Below the pieces are notes generated by a model. It was given only the letters and a program-made list of their open reading frames with translations, had not been told where the DNA came from and made no database searches. A stretch of 64,000 bases of DNA from NCBI GenBank assembly GCA_949592205.1, contig CATIUR010000003.1:83415001-83479000 (forward strand), written 5' to 3'. This document shows positions 44,807 to 57,045 of the stretch, in pieces. Numbering within the stretch: the stretch's first letter is position 1; every line of letters begins with the position of its first letter. The DNA is from Helichrysum umbraculigerum (lineage: Eukaryota; Streptophyta; Magnoliopsida; Asterales; Asteraceae). A program made the position numbers and the translations under genes.

Positions 44807-46540
44807 CTGTGATAAAAGACAAGAAAAGATTAGACCATAACCGTGATATATTAATGGATATGCTAAAGTACTTCCAAATTTTCAGAAAAAATTGGAAATG
44901 TAGGCTTTAGAAACATGCATATCCAGAAATTTCAAAATTGCTAAACCTAACCGCAACCAATCACAATTCCAAAAACTTTTATCAACTTATGTCTAACTAA
45001 AGGTAAGTGGCACAAAGCTTCAAGTTCTTAGCATAATTAAAGCAAGTCAACAGGGTACCTAACTTAATTATCCCAAGCACTAAAAACTTAAATACTTCAT
45101 GTTTATGGTTAATCAATCTAAATGAGCTTAATACTTTGGATAAATCCAAGGTTATATAATTACCTCAAGTAAATCAATTAATCATAAAAGGACATATTAC
45201 CAATTAAATATGCAATCCAACTTTCCGCAATTTCCAAAAGACATAAAGCCATGTTTTTCATGATTTCAAGCAAAGAAACGAAGTAAACTTATTTGACAAA
45301 ATGGTAGATTTTAGAAAATGGCATTTTTGTTGGTTTCATTTCAAAGTCATACACTTTATTAATTAAAGTGATAAACTTAAAAAATAATTAAATGAACCGA
45401 AGCTTGTTTTGATAATCTTGTAAGCTTTTTAAGTTTAGAAAAGTCATAAACATGGTTTAAAAATAAAAGCTTTAAGTAAAAATGATGTTTATGATGATTT
45501 TATCAAAAATGAGCTTACTTTAATCACCAAAAACTAGCTTAATCATTTTCTAATCACAAATGATCAATCAAAACATGTTAACCTATCATATTTAAGCATA
45601 ACTCAATCAACAAAAGTCAACATAAGCAATTAATCAACCAAAAAGTCAAACTAGCCATAGTTCATCCAAAAAGTCAACACTTTAATCTCCAATCTTGCAA
45701 TTAAGCCAACAAATCACTAGATTAAGCTTGTAATCATGTTAAGCATCAAGATAAGCATGAAATAACACTAAAGATTGCAACTTTTAACCATGAAATCTAT
45801 GAAAATGAGTTACAAGCCCTAATTTTTAAAGTTTCATGAAAATCACAAAAGTAGGTCAAGAATTACCTTAAACTTGATGTAATGATGTTGTGGATGCAAG
45901 AAAGATCATAAAATGATGAATTTTGAGCTTGGAATCATGCAAAATGGTTGAATAATGAAGGTTTGGTGGTGATGGAATGGTGGCCGACGGTTTTGGGGTA
46001 GGGGAGAGGAAGAAGATGAACTTTTTTATGATTTTGTCTTATGTGTGTGGCTAAAATCCCTTTTATACCCTTTTAAACGTACGCGATTTAAAATTTGCGA
46101 AAGATACGAAACATACAAGTAAAATTTCAAAGTTTAAAAATTTTTAATAAAACAATTTTAAAAAGTATGTTCGTAATTTTCTGAATCTTTACGCGCAGTC
46201 TGAAAAGATATTTGCGAATCGTATGCGAAATCGTATACGTTTTTATTTAAAACAAGACAATCTTTTTGTGTTCTTTAAAATTCAAGACAAATTCAAAATT
46301 AATTTTTCAAAATTTAAAAATAAACTTTTTCGAACTTTCTGAAAATTTCTGAAATTCGTTACTGTGTTGCGCGAATTTGAATTTTAAAAGAACGTTTTCT
46401 TGTGTTTTTAAATGCAAGCTTTTAATAAACCACTAATATTACTTAGCCTAAATACTTAAAATAAAACTAAATTAACTAAAGTTTGGGTTGCCTCCCAAAA
46501 AGCGCTTGGTTACAGTCGGTAGCTCGACTTTTGGACAAAT
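44807..46540. other. Untranslated spacer of the Athila-like element
   Basis: About 1.7 kb, AT-rich, no coding frame. Near 46480-46506, on the minus strand, GCGCTTTTTGGGAGGCAACC occurs, a block I associate with the region downstream of pol in Athila/Calypso elements. Here it directly follows the 489-codon frame instead. Confidence 0.55.
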
Positions 46541-48010
46541 TTATTGAATATTGCCCAAGAGCAATTGTTTAAGTGAATTTGGTGCTCTTGGTTGAGGGAA
46601 AGTGTAGCGAGGAATAAAATCACAAGTGAGAATCTTAATGACAGAATCAACTAGGTCTGCGGGATGTAACGAGAATCGTTCGTGTTCAGTGAGAAACATA
46701 CGTTCCTTTTTGCATAAATCTAGAAGATTGTCGATAAACTTGTTAAATTCCTTTCTAACTTTCTTAGGGTTTGAAATTCCGTTTCGTGATCCGTCATCTA
46801 TATGGTTTAAGTCATGAAGAAGCATTCCTAAGGTTTGTTGAAATTTCCGTTCTTCTCTCGAATCGGGATCTCCGGTGGTAGTGTGAACTGACTCCGTGAT
46901 TTCTTCGATTAAAGATGTTTGTGAAACGGTGAAAGGAAATTTTGACTGAGCAAATAACAAAGTGAGTGAGACGTTAATATCCTTCCTTCCAGCAAAGAAA
47001 GCAGCTTCCATGTTATCGTCAGTGGCTCCAGGGAATATTTCTAACAACTTGTCGATCATATAAGTAGCGGGGTCAACGAAAAATGGAATTTTATCAGAAA
47101 TGACGAGAGATATAGCGGGATCTTTACTGATCCAGAACTCAAGCTCATAAATCATAGCCGCAACATGACAATTAATTAGGGTTTGGGAAACCGGTTGATA
47201 ATCGGTGCAGGCGAATAGGTCCATTAGTAGGTCTATTTCTGATTTAAGCTTTAGTTCTTGCTCTCGATAATGTGTGAAGATACCTTCCTCCTTTTGATTT
47301 GGAAGATGGTGGAGAATACCAACCTGTTTCTTTATCCTACGAGCAACTTCTCTTTGTTCAACTGAAAAAGGAAAGTCAGACGTTTTGAGTTGTCTGGCAA
47401 ATGCCCGACAAACATCCAATCTCCTATCAGGATCAAAAGAGTTACCTACGTAGCGGATATTTTCTTCAGGTTTGCTTGGTAAAGTCCTATCAACAACACG
47501 ATAGATGGTGTACTCAGGTTCGGGTACGAGGTTCAAAAAGATAGGTGATTTTGGAGGGTATTCGTAAACTTTTTCGTCCCATGGTGGAAGACGTTCTTCA
47601 ACGGGTGGAAAACGAAAGGGTTGAAGATGTTCAGAGTTACTCTCGACAAAACCAGATGAAGTAGGGAATTGAAAGAAGTTTTCTAAGGAATATGAAATCT
47701 CAGGGGCAGGTATAACCTGATAGCTTAGAATGCTAGATGCAGAAGTTGAGATCTTCTGATGAGAATCATGGGTTCCTAAGTCAAGGTCTAAGAATTGCCC
47801 TATGGTTCTAGATTCATCGTCTGAATTAGCGGAGATAACTTCGGAAGAGGATAAAGATGAAGAGTAGACTTCAGATTCCAACTCTTGTTCTAAGCAGGCG
47901 AAGAACTCAGCGTCATCCATGGCCATCATTGCTTCAGATGTCTTGAGGGCGAGTGGAGAAATGGGGCTAGACGGAAATGAATCATAGAAAGATGTTTTTG
48001 TATTTTTCAT
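46541..48010 (-). CDS. Intact 489-residue ORF of unknown function in the Athila-like element
   Basis: The only long intact frame of the nested element, starting 155 bp after its 5' LTR, where gag would be expected. Residues 1-150 are serine- and acid-rich (QELESEVYSSSLSSSEV). Residues 150-490 look globular and mostly helical (RYVGNSFDPDRRLDVCRAFA, KIPFFVDPATYMIDKLLEIF, VRKEFNKFIDNLLDLCKKER, PADLVDSVIKILTCDFIPRY). I see no zinc knuckle, protease triad, RT or integrase motif, signal peptide or membrane segment. It may be a highly diverged Gag-like protein, an accessory ORF, or a captured host gene. I do not recognise its family. Its integrity beside a broken ATHILA-like ORF suggests either youth or selection. 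Confidence 0.75.
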   Translation of the reverse strand: MKNTKTSFYDSFPSSPISPLALKTSEAMMAMDDAEFFACLEQELESEVYSSSLSSSEVISANSDDESRTIGQFLDLDLGTHDSHQKISTSASSILSYQVIPAPEISYSLENFFQFPTSSGFVESNSEHLQPFRFPPVEERLPPWDEKVYEYPPKSPIFLNLVPEPEYTIYRVVDRTLPSKPEENIRYVGNSFDPDRRLDVCRAFARQLKTSDFPFSVEQREVARRIKKQVGILHHLPNQKEEGIFTHYREQELKLKSEIDLLMDLFACTDYQPVSQTLINCHVAAMIYELEFWISKDPAISLVISDKIPFFVDPATYMIDKLLEIFPGATDDNMEAAFFAGRKDINVSLTLLFAQSKFPFTVSQTSLIEEITESVHTTTGDPDSREERKFQQTLGMLLHDLNHIDDGSRNGISNPKKVRKEFNKFIDNLLDLCKKERMFLTEHERFSLHPADLVDSVIKILTCDFIPRYTFPQPRAPNSLKQLLLGNIQ

Positions 48011-48140
48011 TTTTAATTAAACTATCTAAATTATTCTAAGGAAAGCAAATAACTACCAACTAAGTTTGGGAAAACCTAATTGGAAAGGGTCTCCTAAAAG
48101 CTAGAATATCTAAGGCAGCTTCAAATCGTAACGCTCTACG

Positions 48141-48159
48141 ATCCCCGGCAGCGGCGCCA
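48141..48159 (-). other. Primer binding site, Asp tRNA
   Basis: Minus strand TGGCGCCGCTGCCGGGGAT, complementary with one mismatch to the 3' end of plant Asp tRNA, lies six bases inside the 5' LTR. Asp tRNA is the usual Athila primer. Confidence 0.85.
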
Positions 48160-48165
48160 AAAACT

Positions 48166-50531
48166 TGTCGCGGCCCCTATCGGTCAATCGGATTTGACTC
48201 CGGTCGTTGTTCCAACAGCAACAGAAGCGGCGGACAGTGAGTTTTAAATTTATATGAGCTGGGGCTCAAACTATAAGTACTACCTACCTTGGGAGCAAGC
48301 AGTAAGTATAACTCGAGGTCGTTCTTAAATCGGAGCGAATTGAAATAAAGAGGATCACCAGAGATTATGGTCGCAATTAGGATGGGGGTAGGTAGATAGA
48401 TTTTAGATTGATTTGGTTTTCTAATTATCCTAAGTGCAGAAAAGTAAATAACGAGAAATGAAATTAGGGTTTAAGCAGACAGGTAGAGATGTGATTGCTG
48501 AAACTTGGATATTAGGGTTTCGGGATGATGTTCATTATAAAATTGATTGGAGATTTACCAAATAAAGAGTAGACACACTTTCGGTGTAAACACTAGGACC
48601 CTACGTTCAGGTGAAACCCTAGAAACATATGTCACTGGAATCCTAGGTTATCATGATTCTGATCAGATCAGGCTGTTTTCAAACCCCCCTGAGCCTTTGC
48701 TTAATTAAGACAAAGTCACCCTAAATGTTCTAGGGATCAGGCATAAGGCAACAGACCGCAATTGTATTTACTGACCTTTCTTAACACCTAATCGTCTATT
48801 TACTTTCATTATAGCAAATACTGATTGTATCCTGTGTATGTTAAACTATTGGTGTGATTAGGGTTTTGCATGTCTAGGTATATGATTGACACTACCCTGT
48901 ATTGTTTCTATTGAAGCACATATTTAACCATCGTAAATATAGACCCTCCTTTACAGTCAGGCGTTCATCCCTAGGAATAATCACGGTGTACAGGGCAATT
49001 AGGCATTTCCACAGTGTTCCAAACCCTAGATGTACTGACGGTGTACTGGGCATTTAAGCATTTCCACAGTGTTCCAGATCTTAGGTGTACTAACGGTGTA
49101 CAGTGCAACAAGCATTTCCACAGCTTTGATTCCTAGACCACAGTTCTAGAAGGATCACTTCTAGGTAATTCACGATGAAACAATCCATGGCATTTCCTTA
49201 GCTTCCACGTATATGTACTCCACACGAGGTGTTTCCAACGCTATACGAAGTACCGTGCCTTTTAAAGGAAAGTTCATAGTTTCATACTGTAACTGGAGAT
49301 AACTGTGTATTCATAGTATTAGGGTTGATCAGATCCTATCCTAGGGCAACAGTCACGTGAAAGTCTGGAAAGGGTGATGAGAGACTAGATCTATATTCAG
49401 GATAAGCTTAACCAGATACACAGCATAACAATTTCCAATCGTATAAATGAAACATTAATTTAACATCATCCCTACTCCTAATATCTACATTTCAACAATC
49501 ACAATATTAAACTACTCTATAAACATGGCAATATGCAGAATACAAACTGAAATAACATAAAGCACAAGCATTATAACAGTAAGTAAAGTTTAGATATCAC
49601 CGGGAATACAGCAGTGTAATACTGAGGATTACAAATAGTCTGAACTTGAAAAACTCGTTACAACAAGATTACCAAGCTAAAACTTCCTCTAGACTCGAAC
49701 CGTAAGCTCAACCCTAACCTTTCTCCTCTAACTCCTAAGACGAGAAAGTTAGAGAGAGAAAGTGAAAGAAAAGAGAGAAATAAGAAAAGTGAGAGAATGA
49801 GAAATGTGTGAAAATGTTGGGATGTGTTAAGGTGTGTGAAATGAGGAGGAGTGATCCCCTATTTATAGGCAAAGCTCAAAAATCAGCCGTACAACTCGCG
49901 AAACAGCACGTACAAGCAAACGAAGCAGCATACGGGGTACATAGGGCCATATACGGCCTTGGTGGGGCCGTATACGGTGTGTGTGAGGCCGTATACGGTC
50001 TTGGGTAGGCCGTATACGGTTTCCAAGGCCGTATACGGTGTCCGTCTGATTTCGTTCGTTGCTTAAAACGCGCGTATCTCCTTCGTTATGCGTCCGTTTG
50101 ACCTGATTCTTTCGCCTGTGGTTTCGTAATTACGTTACGCTTCTAATGATGCCAACTTCACTGAAATTGGATGTGTATAGCTCAAGCATAGCCGAAATGA
50201 CTTTATAGGGTCTGATATTGCTCAGTCTTCTCCGTTCTTTATCCGATTTGCATGATTCTTTATTTTCCCGTCTCGATTTTACCTGTTTTATCATATGATG
50301 AAGTTAGAATGTGATCTATATAAGGTAAATGAGGTCGGGTGATTTTGTGCACGTTTACTCGTCCTGATTTGCTTGTTATTTGGACGTTTTAGGTGATTTT
50401 TGCCGCAACGCCTATATTTAGACCACTTTAGTGAAATTTAGTAAATAATGATCATTTTGGAATGTTTTCACTAAAGATACGTCCAAAAAGTGCGGAATAT
50501 TGCCCTTAAAAACATGACTATTTGAGTGACA
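48166..50531 (-). repeat. 5' LTR of the Athila-like element
   Basis: 2366 bp. On the minus strand it starts TGTCACTCAAATAGTCATG; the other two copies start TGTGACTC, so one terminal base has changed. It ends GGGGCCGCGACA and has the CCGTATACGG array at 49929-50042. Confidence 0.93.
49860..49869 (-). promoter_or_regulatory. TATA box of the Athila-like 5' LTR
   Basis: CCTATAAATA on the minus strand. This is the copy that would drive transcription of the nested element. The palindrome array lies 60-180 bp upstream of it. Confidence 0.72.
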
Positions 50532-53500
50532 TCATCATCGTAGGCATGGACTGGTTATCCAAACATCGCGTCGAAATCATTTGCTATGAAAAAATTGTTC
50601 GCATACCTCTCGCCGTCGGTAGAACCTTGGTCATACAGGGGGAGACCGGTGGGACGAGGCTTAACATCATATCTTGTCTAAAAACCCGGAAATTTCTGAG
50701 AAAGGGTTACCCAGCAATCCTCACGCACATCATGGAGAAAAAGTCGGAGGAGAAGCGACTTGAGGATGTTCCAATTGTTCGAGACTTTCCAGAGGTCTTT
50801 CCCGAAGAACTACCTGGTCTACCACCGCAAAGACAGGTTGAGTTCTCAATCAATCTAGTACCAGGTGCTGCGCCTGTGGCCCGTGCACCATATCGTTTAG
50901 CTCCATCCGAACTTCAGGAGTTGTCCACCCAATTACAGGAACTCCTGGAACGAGGATTTATCAGGCCGAGTTCTTCACCTTGGGGAGCTCCGGTCCTATT
51001 TGTTAAGAAGAAAGACGGTTCTTTTCGAATGTGTATCGACTATCGAGAGTTGAACAAGTTGACCGTCAAGAACCGATACCCATTACCTCGAGTCGATGAT
51101 TTGTTCGACCAACTTCAAGGATCGATTTGTTATTCAAAGATTGATCTCCGATCCAGTTATCACCAATTGCGTGTTCGCGATGCCGACATTCCAAAAACCG
51201 CCTTCCGAACCCGCTATGGGCATTACGAATTCCAAGTGATGCCATTCGGCCTAACCAACGCACCGGCTATATTCATGGACCTTATGAATCGGGTGTGTAA
51301 ACCTTACCTTGACAAGTTTGTCATTGTTTTCATCGATGACATCCTCATATATTCACGAAACAAAGAAGAACACGCGCAACACCTCAAAACCATCCTCGAA
51401 CTACTTAAACACGAGGAGCTCTATGCCAAATTCTCTAAGTGTGAGTTCTGGATTCAAACAGTCCAATTCCTTGGTCACGTGATTGACAGTCAGGGGATTC
51501 ACGTTGACCCATCAAAAATTGAAGCTATCAAGGGCTGGCAAGCACCCACCACTATGACAGAAGTACGCCAATTTTTGGGTCTTGCCGGGTATTACCGGCT
51601 ATTCATTGAAAATTTCTCCAAGATAGCCTTACCACTCACGACTCTGACCCAGAAAGACAAAAAGTTTGACTGGACTGATAAACAAGAGTCGGCATTCCAA
51701 CTATTAAAACAAAAGCTTTGCAGTGCTCCTATTCTATCATTACCCGAGGGCACCGAGGACTTCGTGGTATACTGCGATGCATCTCATCAAGGTCTCGGTT
51801 GCGTGCTTATGCAACGAGACAAAGTCATAGCTTATGCTTCCCGACAGCTCAAGATTCATGAAAAGAATTACACCACCCACGACCTCGAATTAGGAGCCGT
51901 CGTTTTCGCCCTCAAAATTTGGAGACATTACCTCTACGGCACTAGGTGCACAATCTTTACAGACCACAAAAGTCTCCAACACATATTCGATCAGAAAGAT
52001 CTCAACATGAGGCAACGTCGGTGGGTCGAGTTGCTTACCGATTACGACTGCGAACTCAAATATCATCCATGCAAAGCAAATGTTGTTGCTGATGCCCTCA
52101 GTCGGAAAGAGCGAGTGAAACCACTTCGGGTCCGAGCACTCAGTATGACCATTCACAACAATTTAAACGTTCAAATTCTCACTGCTCAACTCGAAGCCTT
52201 GAAACCCGAAAATGTCAAAGATGAAGCCTTGCGGGGCATGGATAAACAATTCCAAATCAAACCTAACGGGATTAGGTGTTTCTCAAACCGAATCTGGTTG
52301 CCTAAATTTGGGAACCTACGAGACTTGGTGATGGATGAAGCTCACAAGTCCAAATATTCTATCAATCCGGGGTCCGATAAAATGTACCACGGTATCAAGG
52401 ACTTCTACTGGTGGCCGAACATGAAAGCTGAAATCGCCACCTATGTCAGCAAGTGCCTTACTTGCTCCAAGGTCAAAATCGAATATCAAAAACCTTCTGG
52501 TTTACTTCAACAACCCAGCATTCCTAAATGGAAATGGGAACAAATTGCCATGGACTTCATAACCAAACTACCCAAGTCAACGAGCAGTTGCGATACCATT
52601 TGGGTGATCGTCGATCGTCTCACAAAGTCTGCTCACTTTCTGGCAATCAAAGAAACCGACAAAATGGAACGTCTCACTCAAATATATCTCAAGGAAATTG
52701 TAACCCGTCATGGCGTTCCAATCTCGATTATCTCTGATAGGGATAGCCGTTTCACATCTCAATTTTGGCAATCGCTTCAAAAGTCATTGGGTACCCGTCT
52801 CGATATGAGTACCGCATATCATCCTCAAACCGATGGCCAAAGTGAGCGAACAATTCAAACACTGGAAGACATGCTACGAGCCTGCGTAGTTGATTTCGGT
52901 GTAAACTGGGAAAGGCACCTACCCCTGTGCGAATTCTCGTACAACAACATTTATCACTCTAGCATCAAGGTCGCACCTTTCGAGGCACTTTACGGTCGTA
53001 AGTGCCGTTCACCAATTTGTTGGACCGAAGTGGGAGACAGCCAACTCACTGGTCCTGAAATCGTTCACGAAACAACCGAGAAAATCTTCGAAATTCAAAA
53101 CAAACTAAAGGCCGCACGTGATCGTCAGAAAAGTTATGCTGACGTGAGACGCAAGCCACTCGAGTTCCAGGTTGGGGACCGAGTATTACTCAAAGTTTCA
53201 CCTTGGAAAGGTGTTATTCGATTTGGAAAACGGGGTAAATTGAACCCAAGATACATTGGACCGTTTGAGATCCTTGAGAGGATAGGTCCGGTGGCATACC
53301 GATTATAACTGCCCGCTGAGCTTAGCAGCGTGCACCCCACTTTTCATATTTCAAATTTGAAGAAGTGTCTGGCTGATGAGACACTTATCATTCCACTCGA
53401 TGAAATTCGAGTTGACGAAAAACTTCACTTTGTTGAGGAACCCGCTGAAATCATGGACCGTGAGGTCAAACAACTTAAACAAAGTCGTATTCCCATCGTC

Positions 53501-53617
53501 AAAGTTAGGTGGAATTCGCGGCGCGGTCCGGAATTCACCTGGGAACGGGAAGACCAGATGCGACTCAAGTATCCTCAACTCTTTACTTACTCAACATCAA
53601 ACACGACTTCAACATAA
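50532..53617 (+). pseudogene. Tekay protease end, RT, RNase H, integrase and chromodomain-like tail
   Basis: Continuation of Tekay pol after the nested element. Protease ends with IIVGMDWLSKH. RT follows: FRMCIDYRELNKLTVKNRYP, YEFQVMPFGLTNAPA and the catalytic FIDDILIYS (about 51330). RNase H has VVYCDASHQGLGCVLMQ, IFTDHKSLQH and VADALSRK. Integrase has MYHGIK and CLTC of the zinc finger, D in AMDFITKLP, D in IISDRDSRF and E in DGQSERTIQ. The C terminus has RYIGPFEILERIG; then TAA at 53306-53308 interrupts where Glu is usual. The same frame continues through HISNLKKCLADE to VKVRWNSRRGPEFTWERED, the Tekay-type chromodomain-like motif that may guide insertion to chromatin. Coding is otherwise continuous for about 1,020 codons. 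Confidence 0.95.
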
Positions 53618-53638
53618 ATTTCGGGACGAAATTCTTCT

Positions 53639-53651
53639 AACAGAGGGAGAA
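53639..53651 (+). other. Polypurine tract of the Tekay element
   Basis: AACAGAGGGAGAA stands directly before the 3' LTR. Confidence 0.85.
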
Positions 53652-56271
53652 TGTGACACCCGTCAATTTAGGACTAGAATTTAGTGCCTAATCAAGTTTA
53701 ATACATGTAATTAGTTCTGTGTTAGGCTAATTAATGTATCAATTATTATATATATTGTTGAATATATATCTACACAATTATGCGGATTGTATAAATCGTA
53801 CGAGTTTCAAATCGAATGAATTTCGATACAATAAATACGGACGTTGGTGAACAATTTATTAGGTAATACAAATATTATTTAATAACTCAATTTTATTCAA
53901 AATATTAATTGTAGTAATATTTCGTATCCAAGTTTTATTACACAATTAAGGTATACGCGATTAAACATACAAACGCGCAAACAAATAAAACGAATTTCAA
54001 ATTTAAATACCCTAAATAGATAATTGGTAAAATATTATAATAAAACATTTTATAATAAATTCGTAGTTTAAAACTTATCTTTTAATGTGTAAAAATCATC
54101 TAACGTTTGAACAACGGAGCGAACGAACACCACACGGAGCGGGAACGCGGGGCGAAAATGGGAGTTTAACCTCCCACTCCCACCCCTTTTCTTCTCATTT
54201 CTCATTTCCCTTCTCTCTCTCTTCTTTCTTTTCTCTTTCAAACACCAAAACCACCAACCACTTAAATCCCTTAAAAACTAACATCAAACGAACCCGAATC
54301 ATCATACTCCTTTGGAATAAAAGAACCACGGAGTCACGATCTACGTCACCATCTTTTCGGATTTTCACGGCGTCGAATCGTAAGTTTCCGACAAAACCCG
54401 AAACTCTCCGTTCTTACTCATTTTTTCGTATTTATGGTTTATACATGCTTAAAATGTCCAAAAATGGGTTGGGTAAAAGATTTGGACCAAACGGAGGCCT
54501 TTCGGCCGATTTTCCGGCCACCTAGCTCCGATCAGACCGTAACGTCGCTTTTGGCCCAGACATTTTGCGACGTCAGCTACGACGTCGTATAAACCATCAC
54601 CACGTCGAATATAGCGACATCATCCCTAACGTCGCCTTAACTGGCGAACGTCGCACTTAGCGACGCAAACCCTTACGTCGCAGAAATCAACAACGTCGCC
54701 TATAGCGACGCCACGTACAACGTCGCATTAAATTGCGAAAGTCGCACATAGCGACACCGTGCTCAACGTCGCAGTCAGCATCTGCGACGTCGCACCCAAC
54801 GTCGCACAAACCAGAACCTCAAAAACACAGAATTTTACTAAGTGTCGAGGCTCGAAATTTATCACTTGATTTTACCCAAATTCAAATCCAGAAGCGTTTT
54901 TCCTTAAAGCAATATAGTAGAAATAAAAATTTTCAAGCTGACCTGGCAGCTCGACCCCAGCCAGGGGCTCTGCCCCTTGGACCCCGCCAGGGGCTGCCGC
55001 CCCTTGGACCCCGCTAACCAGGGGCGCTGCCCCCGGACCCCCGTACTTAGATTCCGTAAGCACATTTTTACACCAAGTGTCAAACTTGTACAACTTCAAA
55101 ACGCTTACACGATACAACTTTTCAAACGTAATGAAATTTGCCTTTCAAGAGTAACGCTTCGAAATCAATGTAATAACCTCAAGACTATTATTACAATTAA
55201 TCACCAACGGGCCGTACGCGCTTTCAAAACATACTTCAAAGATCAAACAAGTCGTTGTAACTTGTATCAATTTAATCAAACAAGTCGAAGTAACTTGTAA
55301 CAATACAATCGACCAAATCGGGGTAATTTGGACATCAAGTTAAACAAACAATTTAAATGGTAGTCTTTCGAGATACCGGTACAATTAATAACAATTCAAG
55401 TGTCGTGGACACATTCAGGTTTCAAGTCTTTGGACATCAATTCACCGCTAATTACTTCAAGTTTATTAAATTAAACACTTCGAGACTCAGGTGAGTTTCA
55501 TAGCCCCATTTTCACTATTTTACAACTAGGGGTGTGATATTACTGCTCTGTTTTGTTTTACAAGTAGAACGCAAGTGCCAACTTTCAAATACTACATGAG
55601 TTTCAAGCTAATCAATTTAAAGTCCTCTATAGCATAGTCTGTTAATATTTTAGCGTGAATGTTAGTATATGATATCATATGGGATTGACAATCCTCATCC
55701 GGGTTAGCACGCACTAACCGGTCAAACGGATGTATTAGCATTTGGGAAGACGAGTGTGGATTAGACACTCGTAGGAGGCATTTCAAGTTGGGTTTCCTTA
55801 ATTGGGCCTGACAAATCAAGTTAAGCTCAGACTATGTGCTCATGGATTGTATAACTTTTATTTTGCTTAATTGCATTTTAAATTCAATATAAATCTTGCG
55901 GTTCTTACAACTATACATTGACATACAAACCTGTGAGCTCACCAGCGTTTTCGCTGACCCATTTTAGTATATATCACAGGTAGCCAGCAGTAGGTGGACT
56001 GCACAGACAGGGACTATTAGCTCGAGTCAGCATACATACCACTAGAGATTTGATTGCATTATTATATTTTGTAAAAGTAATTATGCCATGTAATCTCTCA
56101 ATTTCAGGAACCGAGCTAATGTAACATTATTTTGATGTAAACGTTTATTTTGTTAATACAAGTTTAAAACGACGCATATAGTGGTCGTTCATTATATCTT
56201 ATGTGCTTTGTATATTGGTTAGTGACACCCAAATCGAGCTTCCACAAATCATCAAATTTGGGGGTGTCACA
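53652..56271 (+). repeat. 3' LTR of the Tekay element
   Basis: 2620 bp. It is the same as the 5' LTR apart from scattered substitutions, mostly C/T and G/A within the ACGTCGC array, and about 46-47 bp at 54914-54960 that are absent from the 5' LTR, next to the GGGGC near-palindromes. Confidence 0.95.
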
Positions 56272-56276
56272 ATATG

Positions 56277-56451
56277 ATTCTATTTACTATATTGTCCCTA
56301 CTTCAAAATTAAATTACAAAAGTGAAAAGGAAGTTCAAATTAATTGGTTAAGGGTAAGAATGTCATTGTGCAAAAAGTAAGTAGTAATTATTGTGTTTAT
56401 CTTAAACTACGTGTTTTCTGTCTGGGGATAATTAAATTGGGACGGAGGGAG
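56277..56451 (+). mobile_element. Stowaway MITE, right part
   Basis: Second part of the MITE begun at 33145. It ends GGGACGGAGGGAG before TA (56452-56453). Confidence 0.85.
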
Positions 56452-56458
56452 TATAATA

Positions 56459-56656
56459 CTCCCTCCGTCTCGAATTTATTGTCCATCTTTCCATTTTGGG
56501 ATGTCCCAATTTTATTGTCCACTTTGTACTTTGAACCAATTAAAACATTTGAATGTGGTGAGAGATTAAATCTTATTGGTTGTATAGTACAACTAGTACA
56601 CTTTTCTTAAAGTGTATGTTTTTTGTCTGGGGACAATAAAATTGGGACGGAGGGAG
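56459..56656. mobile_element. Stowaway MITE (second, intact)
   Basis: 198 bp with ends CTCCCTCCGTCTCGAATTT and GGGACGGAGGGAG inverted, flanked by TA (56457-56458 and 56657-56658). It sits seven bases from the preceding Stowaway. No ORF. This is the Tc1/mariner-derived Stowaway type. Confidence 0.93.
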
Positions 56657-56692
56657 TAATAGGGATAGGGATAGGGATAGCGATAGGGATAT
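56657..56692. repeat. Short GGGATA hexamer run
   Basis: About five units of AGGGAT with one G-to-C change. Too short and of the wrong unit for telomeric DNA. Confidence 0.8.
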
Positions 56693-57045
56693 AATCCTCC
56701 TCTAGAATATAAACAGGTAATGAAACCCATTTAACCAAAACTTCTTGCCATGATCCACTGTCTACGATCTACATATCTTTGCATTATATTAGAAAAACTA
56801 GATCATAACCCGCATATTTGCGGGAGAGATCAATGTTTTTTTTTTAAATGGTACTATTATGTTTGAAGTGCTATCTTAGATGTGATTGTGTTAATGTTGT
56901 TGTAATGCAAGCAAATTAAATCCGTGTGGATGTAAGTACGTAGATGAAAACATAAATAACACGCATAGTTTAATACCACATTTAATAGTTGGTTTCGTAT
57001 GTTCTGAATTTAAAAAAAGGTAAAATGAATTTGAACGTGCGGCAA

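Larger units (their letters stand above)
38355..50531 (-). mobile_element. Athila-like non-autonomous LTR retrotransposon nested in Tekay
   Basis: 12,177 bp on the minus strand, with target duplication TCATC (38350-38354 and 50532-50536). LTRs are 38355-40732 (3') and 48166-50531 (5'). The PBS matches Asp tRNA, as in Athila elements. Next to the 3' LTR, on the minus strand, is TTGCTTGAGGACAAGCAA followed by CCTAAGTGTGGGATAAC, a block typical of the 3' end of Athila/Calypso elements. No protease, RT, RNase H or integrase could be found in the 7.4-kb interior; it holds a 489-codon intact frame and a broken ATHILA-like frame. It must rely on another element's enzymes. Confidence 0.88.
33233..56271 (+). 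mobile_element. Tekay (Del) chromovirus, Ty3/gypsy, interrupted by a nested element
   Basis: LTRs at 33233-35805 and 53652-56271, target duplication ATATG (33228-33232 and 56272-56276), PBS for initiator Met tRNA, purine tract, an extra small ORF, gag and pol in one frame, and a chromodomain-like tail. The 12.2-kb element at 38355-50531 sits in the protease region. Without it the element would be about 10.9 kb. The two LTRs differ at about 20 sites plus one 46-47-bp indel by eye, about 1%, so the insertion is young. Confidence 0.95.

Noticed and set aside
56657..56692. Telomere-like repeat (AGGGAT)n
   Set aside because: Only about five hexamer units, not the plant TTTAGGG heptamer.
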